A stretch of 64,000 nucleotides of DNA from Fagopyrum homotropicum (GCA_033239125.1 BSWB01000005.1:17909447-17973446); one strand, 5' to 3'; shown: positions 1 through 11,805, counted from the first letter of the stretch. A program made the numbers and translations. Notes: generated by a model from the letters alone, not told the origin.

Positions 1-136
1 TTAAAGTTAGATTTATTTTCGAAAATCAAATTAAATACTATAGTCTTTTGGAACATAAAATACCTACTTAATTCCCAACACTCCAAAATGATCTTTGCAA
101 CTTCATGTGCCAGAGGTTGAGCCATTTCATATTCAC

Positions 137-550
137 TAGGGGTGTTATACGAGTCGAGCATCAGCATGCTCAAGCTCGACTCGTTTATAAACGAGTCGAG
201 CATAAATTTTTATACGAGCTTTAAAATGTGTTCATATTCGGCTCGTTTAGAAAGTGAACGAGATTGAGCCAAACTTTTTTCAAACCGAGCCCAATTCAAT
301 CCCGAATAGCTCGACTAAAATAATGCTAATAAATGTTATTTTAGCCGAAGGAGCCGTACTTTACCCAAACGAGCCGAGCATTGGCATGCCCAAGCTCAAT
401 TTGTTTATAAACAACTCTAGCATGAGGAGAGTCTAAATTTTGTATGAGCTTTAAAATGTGTTCATATTCGGCTCGTTTAGAAAACAAACAAGCTCAAGCC
501 GAGATTTTGACGAGCCGAGCCAAAGTAGATTGTATCATATTACACCCATA
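137..550. mobile_element. hAT-like MITE, GAGCCGAG-rich family, copy 1
   Basis: The element begins TAGGGGTGTTATACGAG and ends with the near-inverse ATATTACACCCATA. It is full of GAGCCGAGC/GCTCGAGCC-type words. The 8 bp before it (ATATTCAC, 129-136) match the 8 bp after it (ATCTTCAC, 551-558) at 7 of 8 positions, as expected for an 8-bp hAT target duplication. A second copy lies at 46068-46402. There is no coding capacity, so it is non-autonomous. The hAT assignment rests on duplication length and TIR form only. Confidence 0.65.
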
Positions 551-632
551 ATCTTCACCATTCATTTATCCAAGCGGAGACGGAGGACTGCGGCCCTGCT
601 TTAAACGAGATTAATTTTCCTTAAGCGGATAT

Positions 633-2554
633 GGTAACACCCCAAATTCTCAACACTCGGGGCACTACGGGTTAGGATCTCACAATGGGTCCTAACCCTA
701 GCCTGACAACAACTTCACCGGATCTTGCAACAAGGCACAAATAAAGGTAAAACCAAAATAGATCACTCAAATCCAAAAGAGAAGACTCTCACTCGAGTAC
801 TACAACAATACGACACTTTGAACTACTAAAAATGCAAAAGAAAGACTGAAATAAAGAAACTCTGAACCCGACTTATAATGTACGGAAATCCGAATGACCA
901 CTCCGTCCAGATCACTCGGAAGCAACCTGGCCTGCAAGACATCTACAACGACGGATAAAACTGTTAGCTAACAACCTACATATTAGAATAATTGTAACAA
1001 CAACACAAATGTCATTGAAAATATAAAACACTCACCATGGTTACACAAAAGTTCTTTTATTATCTTGTATTAAGTCATACACTTTTTAATTCAACTTATG
1101 TTGTGACACGAGGATCTCCCGAACCTCGCATCTATCCCCGTGTACGAACATGACTGGATCCGATGCACCTCACCGTGCACATGTCTGGGATAGCCGTAGA
1201 GAACCTTTCAGTCTCATGTCAAAGTTGGACAGTGATGTCACCGCCCGTTATACATACACTTGACCACATTACAATAAAGGTAGTCATATTCAGGTTATAG
1301 TTATTAAACACTCAATGCAAAAACCACTATCACAGTTCATGCTAATACGTAGAAAGTTAGCTAAGTAAACCCAAGGGACTTACATGTATCAAGGTAATCC
1401 CAAGTAATCAACACTCTTAGTCCCACAGGAATGAAATTCATTTCCTGGTAATAAGGACACGTGGATCAATCATCTATTCACCATCTAGAAGTTTTTAACT
1501 TCTAGGTCAAATGTGACTATCATAAGTCTAAACCAAACACCAAACAATATTCATGTCCATCAGCAATCCATCCTTTATAACTAGTTCAGAAACTGCTTTA
1601 AAGCAGTTTTCTTATACTTCACGTATATCCTTAACATTCTCAAAACAAATTTAGCCTTAATTCCTCAAGATTCATACTTCTAATCAATTAACTGGGATTC
1701 AATCTAGTTCTGCTAGGTTCCATTCTAACATGATACTAACTACTCTCAACCTTAAACAACGAGAGAAGATCAACGTACCAATACTTGGTACATTTTCGAA
1801 GGATGACGCAATCGTAGGGACAAAGAGGCGTGATCACGAGAGTAAAGAGTCGGCGCGACCGCGGCAGGAAAAAGGTGTGACCGTGAAGACAGGTATTGGA
1901 CGCGACCACGGCAAGGTCGAGGCGCGAATGCAATGACATGTTCAGGTGCGATCTTTGTCGATCGCCGTTGTTGTTCTTCGATCCAAACTATGCAAGGAAA
2001 TCCCTTGATTCCTTGTTATTGTTGGAGATCACCAACAATCATGAGGATCCATGAGTACACATATAAGGTAAGGAATATGGAAATGAGATCGGACTTTACC
2101 TCTCATACACGTTCAACCGAAGGGACTTGTGACTGCATCTCTTTGCGTGCTAGAAGCGAATTGAAGAAGAGAGTTCTTTGTCTGCAATTACTTGATGACC
2201 CAGATCAATGGTTAAAACTTTCATTTGTTGGAATTGACAGAAGGTGAAGAATGAAAAGTGAAGAGAGGGAAACAACTTACGTGAGAGGAAGGAATGATAG
2301 AATATCTAGGGTTTTAAAGAAGGAGGCATGCTGAAGGAAAAGAAGGAAATTGCAAAGATCGGATAGGAGTCGAAAAGGAAAGAAAATTCCGACGGTTACA
2401 CAAGATAAGATGCGATCTATTATTTCACCGCGACCGCGGAAAACGACAGCAGCGGTTGTGCGACTGCGGAGCGTGACCGTGAGTAGGCAACATAGCAGGG
2501 TGCGATCGCGGTGACTCAAGTAACAACACCAGACTAAAAATTCCGGTTGTTATA
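633..2554 (-). mobile_element. Solo LTR of a Ty3/Gypsy-like element
   Basis: Read on the minus strand, this segment shares ordered blocks with the 3' part of the long LTRs at 18679-21503 and 25808-28632: a GGGCGGTGACA block, a TCTCGTGTCACAA-like block, a GTTAGCTAAC block, TTGTAGAT...CTTGCAGG, and a terminal ...GGGGTGTTAC(C). A 5-bp duplication, GATAT, flanks it at 628-632 and 2555-2559. No internal region or second LTR is attached, so it is a solo LTR left by recombination between LTRs. Its terminal TG/CA has decayed, indicating an old insertion. ORFs inside are short and look accidental. Confidence 0.72.
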
Positions 2555-2559
2555 GATAT

Positions 2560-3013
2560 GTCTCATATTGCTCTGCTAGCTCATTTGGTAGATGGAGGAA
2601 GGAAGTGTTTGGAGTGTAGTGTTCGAGTTTCGAGAACAGGAAAAAGAGTCCTTTTTGTTTTTATGGATTTAATTTTAAACAAATACAATATAGATGGAGA
2701 TATTAAGTGAAGTTTATTATTGCATTAACGTACTCATAATTAAAACAATCAACATAATTTAACTATCAATATACTAGCTTATCAAGCATCTATTAATTTT
2801 ATTTGACAATTTATTTATAACACACAATTTTAAAAATTAACATACAAAACAAACCTTCTTGTTATATATTTTCAATTTAAGAAAATATACATATATTTAG
2901 ATGGAGATTAAATGAAGTTATTATTAAATTCACTTTTAGTTAATCTAATGTAATCAATACAGTATTATTTCAAATACAATAACTCATCAATCACAACATA
3001 ATTTATTTGACAA
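2560..3013. other. AT-rich intergenic DNA, no gene seen
   Basis: Strongly AT-biased sequence between the solo LTR and the Helitron at 3014. Short near-repeats occur, such as TAGATGGAGAT...AAATGAAGTT at about 2690 and 2900, suggesting a local duplication of about 200 bp. I see no coding or RNA gene. Confidence 0.4.
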
Positions 3014-4029
3014 TCTATATAACATACTAAAACACAACCCACTTAGTCCACATGTCAATCACTAAGGTATGTCACCTAGGACTTTTTTCAATATATTTAC
3101 AGATATGCCACAAGATATTTACAGATTTGCCATTCTTTTTATAAAATAAATTCTAAAAACATTAATAAACAATTAGGAATGCCACATCATATTTTAATCA
3201 TGCCACGTAAGAATCTAATTGACTTATTTATAAATTTGTTACAATATACCTATCAAATATTTAAAATAAAAAAATTATAAGATATTGATAATAAACCAAA
3301 TCTTCAAAATTTTAACAAACAAAAATTTGAAATCTTTCTTATATATTTGAAACTGTGTTAATAATATAAAAAAATATAATTTAGGCACATTTTACAATTT
3401 CATTTATTTTCTTCTCCTTATTTTTAAATTTCAAAATTTAATTATTAAGTTAGTTATCGAATTTAATTTTTACTTTAAATTTTATATCATATAATTTGTT
3501 TTCTTATTTTTAAATTGAAGTTATAAAATTAAATTCGTTTTTTAATTTTTAATTTCAACTTTTTTAATGAAAAACAAACCTTATTTTTAAAATCTATTCA
3601 ATATTTTCTAGATAATTTTTAATTTCAAATTTGAAATCTTCTTTACACTCAAAATAGTTAAATTTTACCATCTTTCACCTTTTTAAAATTTATATGTTAT
3701 TTTTAAAATCTATTCAATCTTTTCAAGATATTTTAATATAATAAATAACTAAGTTTTAAATATTATATAGAGGTATAAATATAATACTAGAAAAATAATC
3801 TTTTTTATTTTTAATTATTTCCTTTCATTTTATAATATTTTTTAATTCAATCCTCACAACATGATGTTAGTTGTAACATTTAATAAAAAATGGTTAAGTT
3901 TGGATAAAATATTTTTTCTTAGTCTTAAAAAAATTTGTAGATGAATCTCAAATACATAATATATAAAACTAAAAATATAATACTTTTTTACTTAGACAAA
4001 AGCCGCACAAGGTGCGGGCTCTAAACTAG
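3014..4029 (+). mobile_element. Non-autonomous Helitron
   Basis: The left end is A|TCTATATAACATACTAAAAC, the usual 5' TC terminus followed by an AT-rich start. The right end is CTAG|T at 4026-4030, preceded by a GC-rich hairpin at about 4003-4021 (stem AGCCGCAC / GTGCGGGCT around AAG, with one bulged C). Host A and T flank the ends without a target duplication, as Helitrons insert. The interior is AT-rich with no Rep/helicase, so it would need proteins in trans. It shares the hairpin core GCACAAGGTGC and the AACTAGT end with the minus-strand element at 8470-8906. Confidence 0.72.
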
Positions 4030-5424
4030 TGTATTTATTAAACAAACTAAATGTATAAATTAATTTTAAAAAATTAGTATATTTTTTTATTGAATTTATA
4101 ATTTTTATCATTAATTTTTAATTTAGTATGTGAAATATTTTATATAAAATTACTTTTTGTTCTCCAAAATTTTTTTAACTCCGTCTCTTATTATATTACT
4201 CTAACAGTAATATTGATTCTATTACTCTAACAATTATTTTATATGATTATCATATCACATGTATTCTCGGGGGTTTTACCCTAGTCGGTATGCATGTAGT
4301 GTTGTGCTATCCATTTTTAGCAAAAAAAAATAAAGGGCTAATTAGGTAAGTAGGCTTTTTTTTTTTTTATTGTACACTAAGTAGGCTTTTATTAGTTTTC
4401 CAATAAGTAAATATACCCCTCCCATATTTTTTTATCCTCCAACCCTAATTTTTCCTGAGCCGCTTCTCTCACCTTACAACTTTTCCTCAACCTTCACTCT
4501 CTTCACTCACCTCCCCTTTCTGGTATGAGTTTTCTACCAGCAAATCTCAGATCTAGTCACCCCGTCGCTGCCCGTGTCGTCGCTCCGTTAACGCCAGGCC
4601 AGAGGAGGTGCGACCCGCCGTTGTTGTCGTCGCGCCACCAAGGAGTAGTTGAGACCAGTGCGGGCCTGCAGTCACGATTTGTAGCAACTCACTCTCCGGC
4701 TGTCTTCAACGCCGTACCACCGGAAGCTAGTCGCCGCCTGGAGGTCGCCTCCGTTGAGGGCTCGATAGTTGCTGCTGGAGGTCGCCTTCGCCGCTGAGGT
4801 CGCCTACGCCGTTGTTTTGCTGCCTCCGTTTTCGCCGGTGAGAAATCGTTTCCTCTCGCTCAGCCTCACTTATTCCTTCACCTCTCTCTCACGTTTGGAG
4901 TTGTAGTGCCCATTTCAAAGCCCTAACTTACGACGAACACCTTGTCTTCGTCGAGATTTACCAAAGCCCTAACCCTATCTGGCATGAACAAGGAGAGAGA
5001 AGAATGTGAGTATGTCTTAACTTGTATGATGTTTGATTTGATCTAGATCTAGATTTATAGTATGATATTGCAGTCAAAATTGCATATTCTGAGTAGGCGT
5101 TTTTATCCATTGCAGAAGCTTGCAAAGGAGCTGTTAAGTACCTTCACAAGCTGGTAAAGAACAAAAACTTTTTTTTTCTAGTTTCTTCTAATTTTTGGAT
5201 TAAAAACAATTGAAACTCTGTTGCTAGCACATACAAAAACAAACATTGAGGCTTTTATGATCACTACTTCCCTTGGTTGGGCCATCTTTTCGAGTAGGGC
5301 TCTTTGTCCCTTTCCGAGAATTCTTTGATATTGCGTTCTTGCTCTTTGAAAAAAGTTGTTGATTGTAAATGTTTGTGTTTTGTCCTTGTAATCTACCAGG
5401 ATTCGTGATGCTTATTGGTATACA
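4030..5424 (+). other. GC-rich island with leader-like sequence, possibly inside an unclassified TE
   Basis: At about 4440-5000 base composition rises sharply against AT-rich surroundings. The stretch opens with a CT-rich run resembling a plant 5' leader and contains an open frame at 4525-4797 (90 codons, Arg/Ala/Pro-rich) that I cannot match to a family. Sequences near 4370 (ACTAAGTAGGCTTTT) and near 6225 (reverse complement ATACTAGGCCTTTTTG) could be weak terminal inverted repeats of an element spanning about 4340-6235. No target duplication was found and the protein is not supported. Confidence 0.25.
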
Positions 5425-6000
5425 AATTTTCTGGTATGAATTGTTGTACTAGAAAACTCATACCAGAATGTTCTGGTATGATTTTTCGTATCAGAAATTT
5501 CTGGTATGAGTTTTATGGCACGAAAATTCATACCAGAAATTTCTGGTATGAGTTTTCTGGCGTGAATTTTCATACTAGAAAACTCATATTTATGGTATGA
5601 TAAAATTTCTGGTATCAAATTTCTTGTATTTGATTTCTGGTATATAATTTATGGTATTTAATTTCTGGTATCTAATTTTCGTATGATAATTTCTGGTATG
5701 AGATTTTCGGTATGAAAATTCCGGTATGAGAAATTCAGTCCAGAAATCCATACCAGAAAGTAAAAAAAATAAATAAGGATACAAAAAAAAAAATTGGTAT
5801 ATATTTCTGGTATGTATTTTTGAAATGTATTTCTAGTATGTAAATTCTGGTATGTAAAATTCTCGTATGTAAAATTCTGGTATGTAATTTTGGTATGTAA
5901 ATTCTGGTATGTAAATGCTGGTATGTAATTCTGGTATGATAAAGTTCTGGTATGATAAATTTTTGGTATGATAAAATTTCTGGTATGATAAATTTATTCC
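5425..6000. repeat. Minisatellite built on TTCTGGTATGA(A/G)TTT
   Basis: An irregular tandem array of a 12- to 20-bp motif with core TTCTGGTATGA, appearing several dozen times, some units inverted (TCATACCAGAA). Spacing varies and the 3' half degenerates to TGGTATGTAA units. The mixture of direct and inverted units creates many small palindromes. Long open frames on both strands follow from the repeat periodicity and are not genes. Confidence 0.8.
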
Positions 6001-6398
6001 AGAAAATAAAAAAAATAATAAAGAAAATAAAAAGACAATAAAATAAAATAAAAAACAAATTTTGTAATTAAAAATTAAAACTTACACTTAAATAACAAAT
6101 AACAAATAACAAACATCTTTTTTTAAATGGAGGGGTTAATTATTTTTACCTACCATTAAATGAAAGTGGTAAAAAAATTTTGGGTACATTTACAAAATCA
6201 TATTTTCAAAAAGGCCTAGTATATCAAATTCTCCCAAAAATAAATAAATTTTGGATATTATATAAGGTTGGTGTGTGAGCCCAAGTTTCTAGCTCATCTC
6301 AATTTCAACTTAAAAAAAAAAGCTTGGTTTGAGTTTAATCTTTTTTTTGAAATAATTTGATTTACTAGGCTTTTTCTAGTTTTGTGTTTAGTAAATGT

Positions 6399-6506
6399 GG
6401 GTATTATTCAAGTAAGGCCCATTATTGCGGTACGGCCGTGCGGCCGTATCGCAGGGCGACAGTGTCCCGAAAAAAAAAAAAAAAGGGCGACACGTGTCCC
6501 GAAAAA

Positions 6507-6540
<34 letters not shown>

Positions 6541-7034
6541 AAACGAGTAAAAGTAATAGTTCAAAACTTATTATGGAATAGTTCATAACTTATAAAAGGA
6601 TAGTTCATGAATTATAATAGAATAGTTCATAGTGTAAAATTTATAAAGGATTGAAAGTAATAGTTCAAAACTTATTAAGTAATAGTTCATAACTTCTAAA
6701 AGGATAGTTCATGAATTATAATAGAATAGTTCATAGTGCAAAATTTATAAAGGAGTGAAAGTAATAGTTCAAAATTTATTATGGGATAGTTCATGAATTA
6801 TAATAGAATAGTTCATGAATTATAATAGAATAGTTTAAAGTGCAAAAATTTATAAAGGAGTGAAAGTAATAGTTCAAAACTTATTATGGGATAGTTCATG
6901 AATTATAATAGAATAGTTCATGGATTATATTAAAAAGTAATAGTTCATGGATTATATAGGAATAGTTCAAAATTTATAGGATAATAGTGCATAAATTATA
7001 ACATGGTAGTTCAAATAAATTTTCATTAGTTTCC

Positions 7035-7076
<42 letters not shown>

Positions 7077-7189
7077 GTTTCAGAAAAGAGAAAAAAAAAA
7101 AAAATTTTTTTTTTTTCGGGACACGTGTCGCCCTGCGGTACGGCCGTACGGCCGTACCGCAAAAAGAGGGCCGTACCTGAACATTATCC
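6399..7189. mobile_element. Mutator-like MITE with GC-rich palindromic TIRs
   Basis: A perfect 10-bp target duplication, TAGTAAATGT, lies at 6389-6398 and 7190-7199. Ends are inverted: GGGTATTATTCAAGTAAGGC on the left against GGATAATGTTCAGGTACGGC read inward from the right. Each TIR then contains GCGGTACGGCCG...CGTACCGC, a near-perfect GC palindrome, followed by AGGGCGACACGTGTCCCG and an A/T homopolymer. The middle (6550-7015) is a minisatellite of TAGTTCATGAATTATAATAG-like units. It has no transposase. A duplication of 9-11 bp is the Mutator-like signature. Confidence 0.78.
6545..7015. repeat. Tandem repeat inside the Mutator-like MITE
   Basis: Units of roughly 45-95 bp containing AATAGTTCATGAATTATAATA and AAAGTAATAGTTCAAAACTTA recur about six times with small indels. 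The array lies wholly within the MITE at 6399-7189 and is AT-rich, in contrast to the GC-rich terminal repeats. Confidence 0.75.
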
Positions 7190-7817
7190 TAGTAAATGTA
7201 CCCCTTGAGAGAAGAGTACGTAAAGTTTGAAAATAAATACAAAAGATTGAGGTATAATTACTTAATTGAAACATTAAAAAGCTTAGTTACCACTCTAGTT
7301 TTTCAAAAAGGCCTAGTTACTAAAATTGCCTTTTTTCATAAACGAGTAAACATATATATCTTTTAATCAAGTTTCAACTTATTTAATGATGAGATGAATA
7401 TGAAAATGTTAAAGATAACTTGTTGGACTAGAATTACAATCATATTGATAGATCGATCAACTTGATATTTTTCATAAATGTTGACATTTTTGTTGAACAA
7501 CAACTTTCAGTTTTTTTTTTAAAAAAAAAAACGCCTTAGATAGTGCACATAGAAAAATATAAGTAAATCAATATAATCTCTTTTATAAGAACACACGTTT
7601 TAAATTGAGATGCCTTTGAGAACACAAATCTATGATACAAGGATCCATCATCCATGTATATTTCATTGCTCATCATCGATTTGGTTACGGAAACATTTCG
7701 TTCGAGCATATATTTCAGGTATAATATATATCTATACCTGAAATTATACCATATTATAACCCGAATCTGACAATCTCGATCTTTTCCTTCATCTCTTTGA
7801 TATTTGCCTTCATCTCC

Positions 7818-8216
7818 TTAATGTCCCGTTGATGAAGCCATGGAGTTAATCTTACCCTTCTTGGCCATCCTTGTTGACGCGGCAGCAAACTGAGCAGAGA
7901 AGGTCCGAGTCAGATTATCGGGTTCAGCCCATCTGGACTCGGGGTCCTCGAAATTCTGCGAATACGTGTATGGATCGTACGGATCTCGCCGAGTAGGAGG
8001 CGGATTTGTGCAAGTAAACACCTTCTTCTTCTCCTTCCATAACTTTCTCCTAAAGCTCTTCAACAAGCCTTGCACCTTTGACCTTGCCTTTATAGATTCG
8101 GGGGTCACAAAAATGTCGGAACTCCGCCGCTCGGAGAAGCTCCTTCCCGGAATGGGGTGGTGGCGCGGGTGGTGGACCTGGCGGTGGCTCGTGGTTCTCC
8201 GTATTTTCATGTCCAT
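7818..8216 (-). CDS. Hypothetical small basic plant protein, possibly frameshifted at its N-terminus
   Basis: The 132-codon frame has non-random composition: a basic middle (SIKARSKVQGLLKSFRRKLW), then TRRDPYDPYTYSQNF, a Ser/Phe-rich stretch (LTRTFSAQFAA) and a lysine-rich end. I do not recognise the family with certainty; the pattern resembles small plant-specific proteins of unknown function. In another frame an upstream ATG at 8253 opens a better-looking N-terminus (MFISITSFF..., then a Pro-rich PPPGPPPAPPP segment). A one-base indel around 8140-8160 would join the two frames. The gene could therefore be intact from 8216, or a pseudogene whose true start is 8253. No intron is evident. Helitron DNA starts about 250 bp upstream at 8470. 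No signal peptide or membrane segment is visible. Confidence 0.45.
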   Translation of the reverse strand: MDMKIRRTTSHRQVHHPRHHPIPGRSFSERRSSDIFVTPESIKARSKVQGLLKSFRRKLWKEKKKVFTCTNPPPTRRDPYDPYTYSQNFEDPESRWAEPDNLTRTFSAQFAAASTRMAKKGKINSMASSTGH

Positions 8217-8469
8217 GGCTTCTTTTGAAAAAAGAAGTTATGGAAATGAACACAAAAGGTGTTGTGCTTGGAAGGGTTGTAACTATTGGTATTATAGATT
8301 TAAGGAATTATTAGAATTTTTTCATGATGTTTTGGTCAATGAGGAACTGCCACGTGGACTTTTAGGGTATAGTTGACATTCGCTAAGCACGTATTGTGCT
8401 CCAATATTGCGATTACACAAAAATAAGTCACTGGAAGTTTTTAACTTTTTAATTACATTTGCAATATAA

Positions 8470-8906
8470 CTAGTTCATATCGCGCACCTTGTGCATGTAT
8501 ATTTAAATATTGATGGATCTTCACCGGCATATTTCAGAAGATCTGTATGCGAGTAAGTAAGTGAGAAAAAAGGCGGAAGGGGAGACTTAATAAAAGATTT
8601 TTATAAAAGATATTTTTAGACATGTAATAGTGAAAACCACAGTTGTTGAAATAATAGTTATTGAAAACATATTAAGGAATGAGTAAACAATAGTAGAATG
8701 AGTGTGATGATTGAAACGTAGGGAATAACCTGAAAATTTAGACGAAGATTAGTTGAAAAAAGATTTTTTTTTTTTTTGTTAGATTTTGTTTTAGTAAAAA
8801 AAGGTTTTATGGCTTAATTCTTGATTTAATAAAAGATTTAATCCGAGAAAAAACTTGAAGGCGTCGCGTCAGCATCAGTGTAGTGTAGTTTAGTAGTATA
8901 TATAGA
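8470..8906 (-). mobile_element. Small non-autonomous Helitron, minus strand
   Basis: Read on the minus strand it starts A|TCTATATATACTACTAAACT (at 8906) and ends GCACAAGGTGCGCGATATGAACTAG|T at 8470. The GCAC-AAG-GTGC hairpin lies about 10 nt before the CTAG terminus. It shares hairpin core and terminal AACTAGT with the element at 3014-4029, so the two belong to one family. It has no coding capacity. Confidence 0.68.
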
Positions 8907-9369
8907 TATTTTTTTTCGTTTTAATAATAATATTATCATCTAGTATAAATATTCCATTAATAACAAGTGTGACCATATTTTAAGACAGGTTTGCCCTTTG
9001 TGTGCCGGCTAAAGCTCTTTCTCGAAAAGTCATCACATAATTTGTTGCCTACGACTTTTAATTAACGGTCGACGACCACTAGGCTCTAAAATCTGACCTT
9101 ACAAAAGTAGAACATACTTACATAACTTAAACTCCATTAGTATAGACTTATACGATCGAATTTTAGTCAAGCACAACATATATGAAATTCATGAGTACTA
9201 TCTTATAAGCTTTCTCGCCCATTTCTATCCTTTGACATATCTACAACGTATGATATGGGCAGTGTTTTAGATTTTTCTAAAGGCGTTTCTATTTTTATTC
9301 ATCATTAAAATTTTTAATAATTTTCATAATCTACTAATATGAAATTTTTTAAAAAAAGTTTTGAGTAAA
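8907..9369. other. Intergenic, no gene seen
   Basis: AT-rich DNA with a moderately GC-richer stretch at 8990-9130. I found no open frame, repeat boundary or RNA structure that I can support. Confidence 0.35.
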
Positions 9370-10288
9370 ATGCACCGAACCACCCTTTATCTTGTACTTT
9401 TTAAATTAAACCACCCTTTTATAGTTTTTGTTGCAAAAAAACCACCCGTTAATAATATCCATTAACAAAAAAACCACTATTTTATCATTTTTCGACTAAA
9501 TTATACTAAAAAATGATATAAAGTCAAAAATAAATATTTTTATCAAAGACTATCTCTCAAACTATCTCAAAATTTTCATTCTCAAATACAGTTTTTATAT
9601 GAGAATGAAACTTTTATTTATATATCCAAATTTTTTCATATACACTTTAGTATTTGTCTTGTGAGCATAAATAATTGTTATGTTTTGTATATAAATTAAG
9701 ACTTCAAATTTTAATTAAGAGATAAAAAGTTACAATGTATCAATATTTTTATTATAATAAATTTGGTTCATTATAACTAGATTAAGGGATTCTAATTTTA
9801 TATCGGTGTTTTTATAGGTTGAGAATCAAGGTTTATATACATTCATGTATTTATGATTTATCTGGTTTTAATTTTTGTATTTTATATAATTATTAATTTA
9901 TGTATCTACACGTCAACTTTGTCTATTTGATTATTTAAATTGTCAAATTTATTAAGTTAATTTTATTAATTGGAAGGTGAAAGATACCAAAAATAAATTG
10001 ATAAAGTTAATTTTATTAATCGGAAGGTGAAAGATACCAAAAATAAAATTGATAGTTTTTTTTTTTATAATGATGGCAATGGGATAAAAAATTCAATTAT
10101 TTATGTTGCTTATATTAAAATACAAGAAGAAAAATGATATGTTTTATTTGTATAAAGTTGGGATGAAAAATGTAGATGAGTGGTGTGTTGCTAATATGGT
10201 CAGATATTGGGTGGTTATTTGCAAAAATATATATAAAGGGTGGTTTAATGTAAATGAGACTTAATAAAGGGTGGTTTAATGAAGTTTA
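9370..10288. mobile_element. Candidate TIR element with doubled AACCACCCTTT termini
   Basis: The left end contains AACCACCCTTTATCTTG and a second AAACCACCCTTTTA about 35 bp further in. The right end contains the inverse, AAAGGGTGGTTTAATG, also twice. This doubled inverted arrangement suggests a non-autonomous DNA element. I could not find a target duplication, and exact ends are uncertain. There is no transposase frame. Confidence 0.4.
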
Positions 10289-10315
10289 GTTTTTTTATAA
10301 TCTTACTATACTGTA

Positions 10316-10920
10316 TTTTTAGCTTTTGAGGGGCATTAAATGATTCATAATAAAATCATATTTTGCCACATATCATCAAATTAACTCTCTTAATTTTTGT
10401 TTGTTTTTGCACTTTTTTTTTTTATCTTCACAAAAATAAAATATATTTTTATTAAAGTATACATTTTTGTGTATAGGTAAATGTATAACCTATTAGTATT
10501 GAATCTATACATAAGTATATATTTAATCCAATTTTTTTATTTGATGTTTATGGTAAATAAAAACTTTTAAAATTTTATATTTTTAGTTTTTGAGGACATT
10601 AATTAATTTTTATTAAAATTATATATATTTAGCTTTTGAGGAGCATTAAATGATTCATACACATACTATTCAATTAACTCTTTCAATTTTCTTTGTTTTT
10701 GCACTTCCTTTTTCTTTTATCTTCACAAAAATAAAAGTGTATTTTATTAAAATATACACTTTATGTATTGGTAAATGTGTAAACTATTAATATTAAATCT
10801 ATACATAATTATATATTTAATTCACTTTTTATTTGATGTTTATGGTAAAAAAAAAAAACTTTTAAATATATTCTATATTTTTAGGTTTTAGGGACATTGA
10901 ATGATTTTTATTAAAATTCT
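10316..10920. repeat. Tandem duplication of about 300 bp
   Basis: Two direct copies start with TTTAGCTTTTGAGG(G/A)GCATTAAATGATTCATA at about 10318 and 10628. Both continue through a CTTCACAAAAATAAAA block, a GTAAATGTxTAA block and TTTGATGTTTATGGTAAA in the same order. Copies differ at many positions, so the duplication is not recent. It sits at the 5' side of the putative Helitron. Confidence 0.7.
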
Positions 10921-11404
10921 ATATTTTCAACTGTTGAAAAACAAACGACCTTTCACATTGTAAACATTTAATGATTCATATTAAATATTTTTCATAATAA
11001 CATCTAATTAACTTCTCAAAATTACTAATTGTTTTAATTTGAGAGTTACAGATAACTCTTTCAAAACAACCAACTTATGGCATACCTCTAATAACTCCTC
11101 AAATCACTAATTGATTCATATTAATATCTTATAATCATGATTTGCTTCATATTAGGTTTATATTTTATTTCATACAATTAACTCTCCCAATTAAATTTTG
11201 TTTTTGTAACTCCTAACACTAATTCGTATTAATTTCATATTTTATTTAATACTACCCAATTAACTCTCCCAATTAAAATTTTAATTTTGTAACTCCTAAA
11301 ATTGACTACTCAATTAAATCCTAGGATTTATTCCATATTAAACTATTTTATCTACTTATTTTTACCTATAAAAACTCTTATAGAGAAAGATTGATGGACT
11401 TGTT

Positions 11405-11805
11405 GTGATTGGAAGAGTTTCGAACATTGACTTTTTTAAAATTCTCTCGGACACATTGTTTAGGCTGGAAAATCTAGCATCGGTCTGCATTCCAGGTAAA
11501 ACTTGGTGGTGCTTGCATACATTCATCATGGAATACCGAGTTGCTCATTATTTTAGCTTGCATATGCTCATAAACAATTATCTTATCTTGCTCTTTGGAT
11601 GTAAATGTATTTTTTTTCTATGTAGTGTATTTGATTGGAGTACAAAATATTTGTGTGCCCTTTGTTGTTTCTTCGAAACCTTCAATTCTGCTTCAACTTG
11701 TTTCAAGAAAGAACAAGCGGTCTCGGTCATCCATTATATCCCAAATTTATGTCAAGCCAACTACTGAAGTTTTTGTTACGCCTATGAAGATCCGGCGGAT
11801 TTGAC
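11405..11805 (+). other. Open stretch inside the putative Helitron, unassigned
   Basis: Two overlapping frames (11405-11767, 120 codons; 11595-11804, 69 codons) run through this stretch. An opening VIGRVSNID-like string is faintly reminiscent of OB-fold proteins related to replication protein A that Helitrons sometimes carry, but I cannot confirm any domain. It could be a decayed exon or chance. Confidence 0.2.

Noticed and set aside
4525..4797. 90-codon plus-strand frame
   Set aside because: Arg/Ala-rich with no family resemblance; GC-rich composition alone can keep it open. Kept only as a low-confidence region.
5412..6058. Frames rich in IPEIS / HTRIL repeats
   Set aside because: Translation of the minisatellite unit; not a repeat protein, because mixed unit orientation gives similar frames on both strands.
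6384..7274. Frames containing long Phe or Lys runs
   Set aside because: Produced by the T and A homopolymers in the Mutator-like MITE arms.
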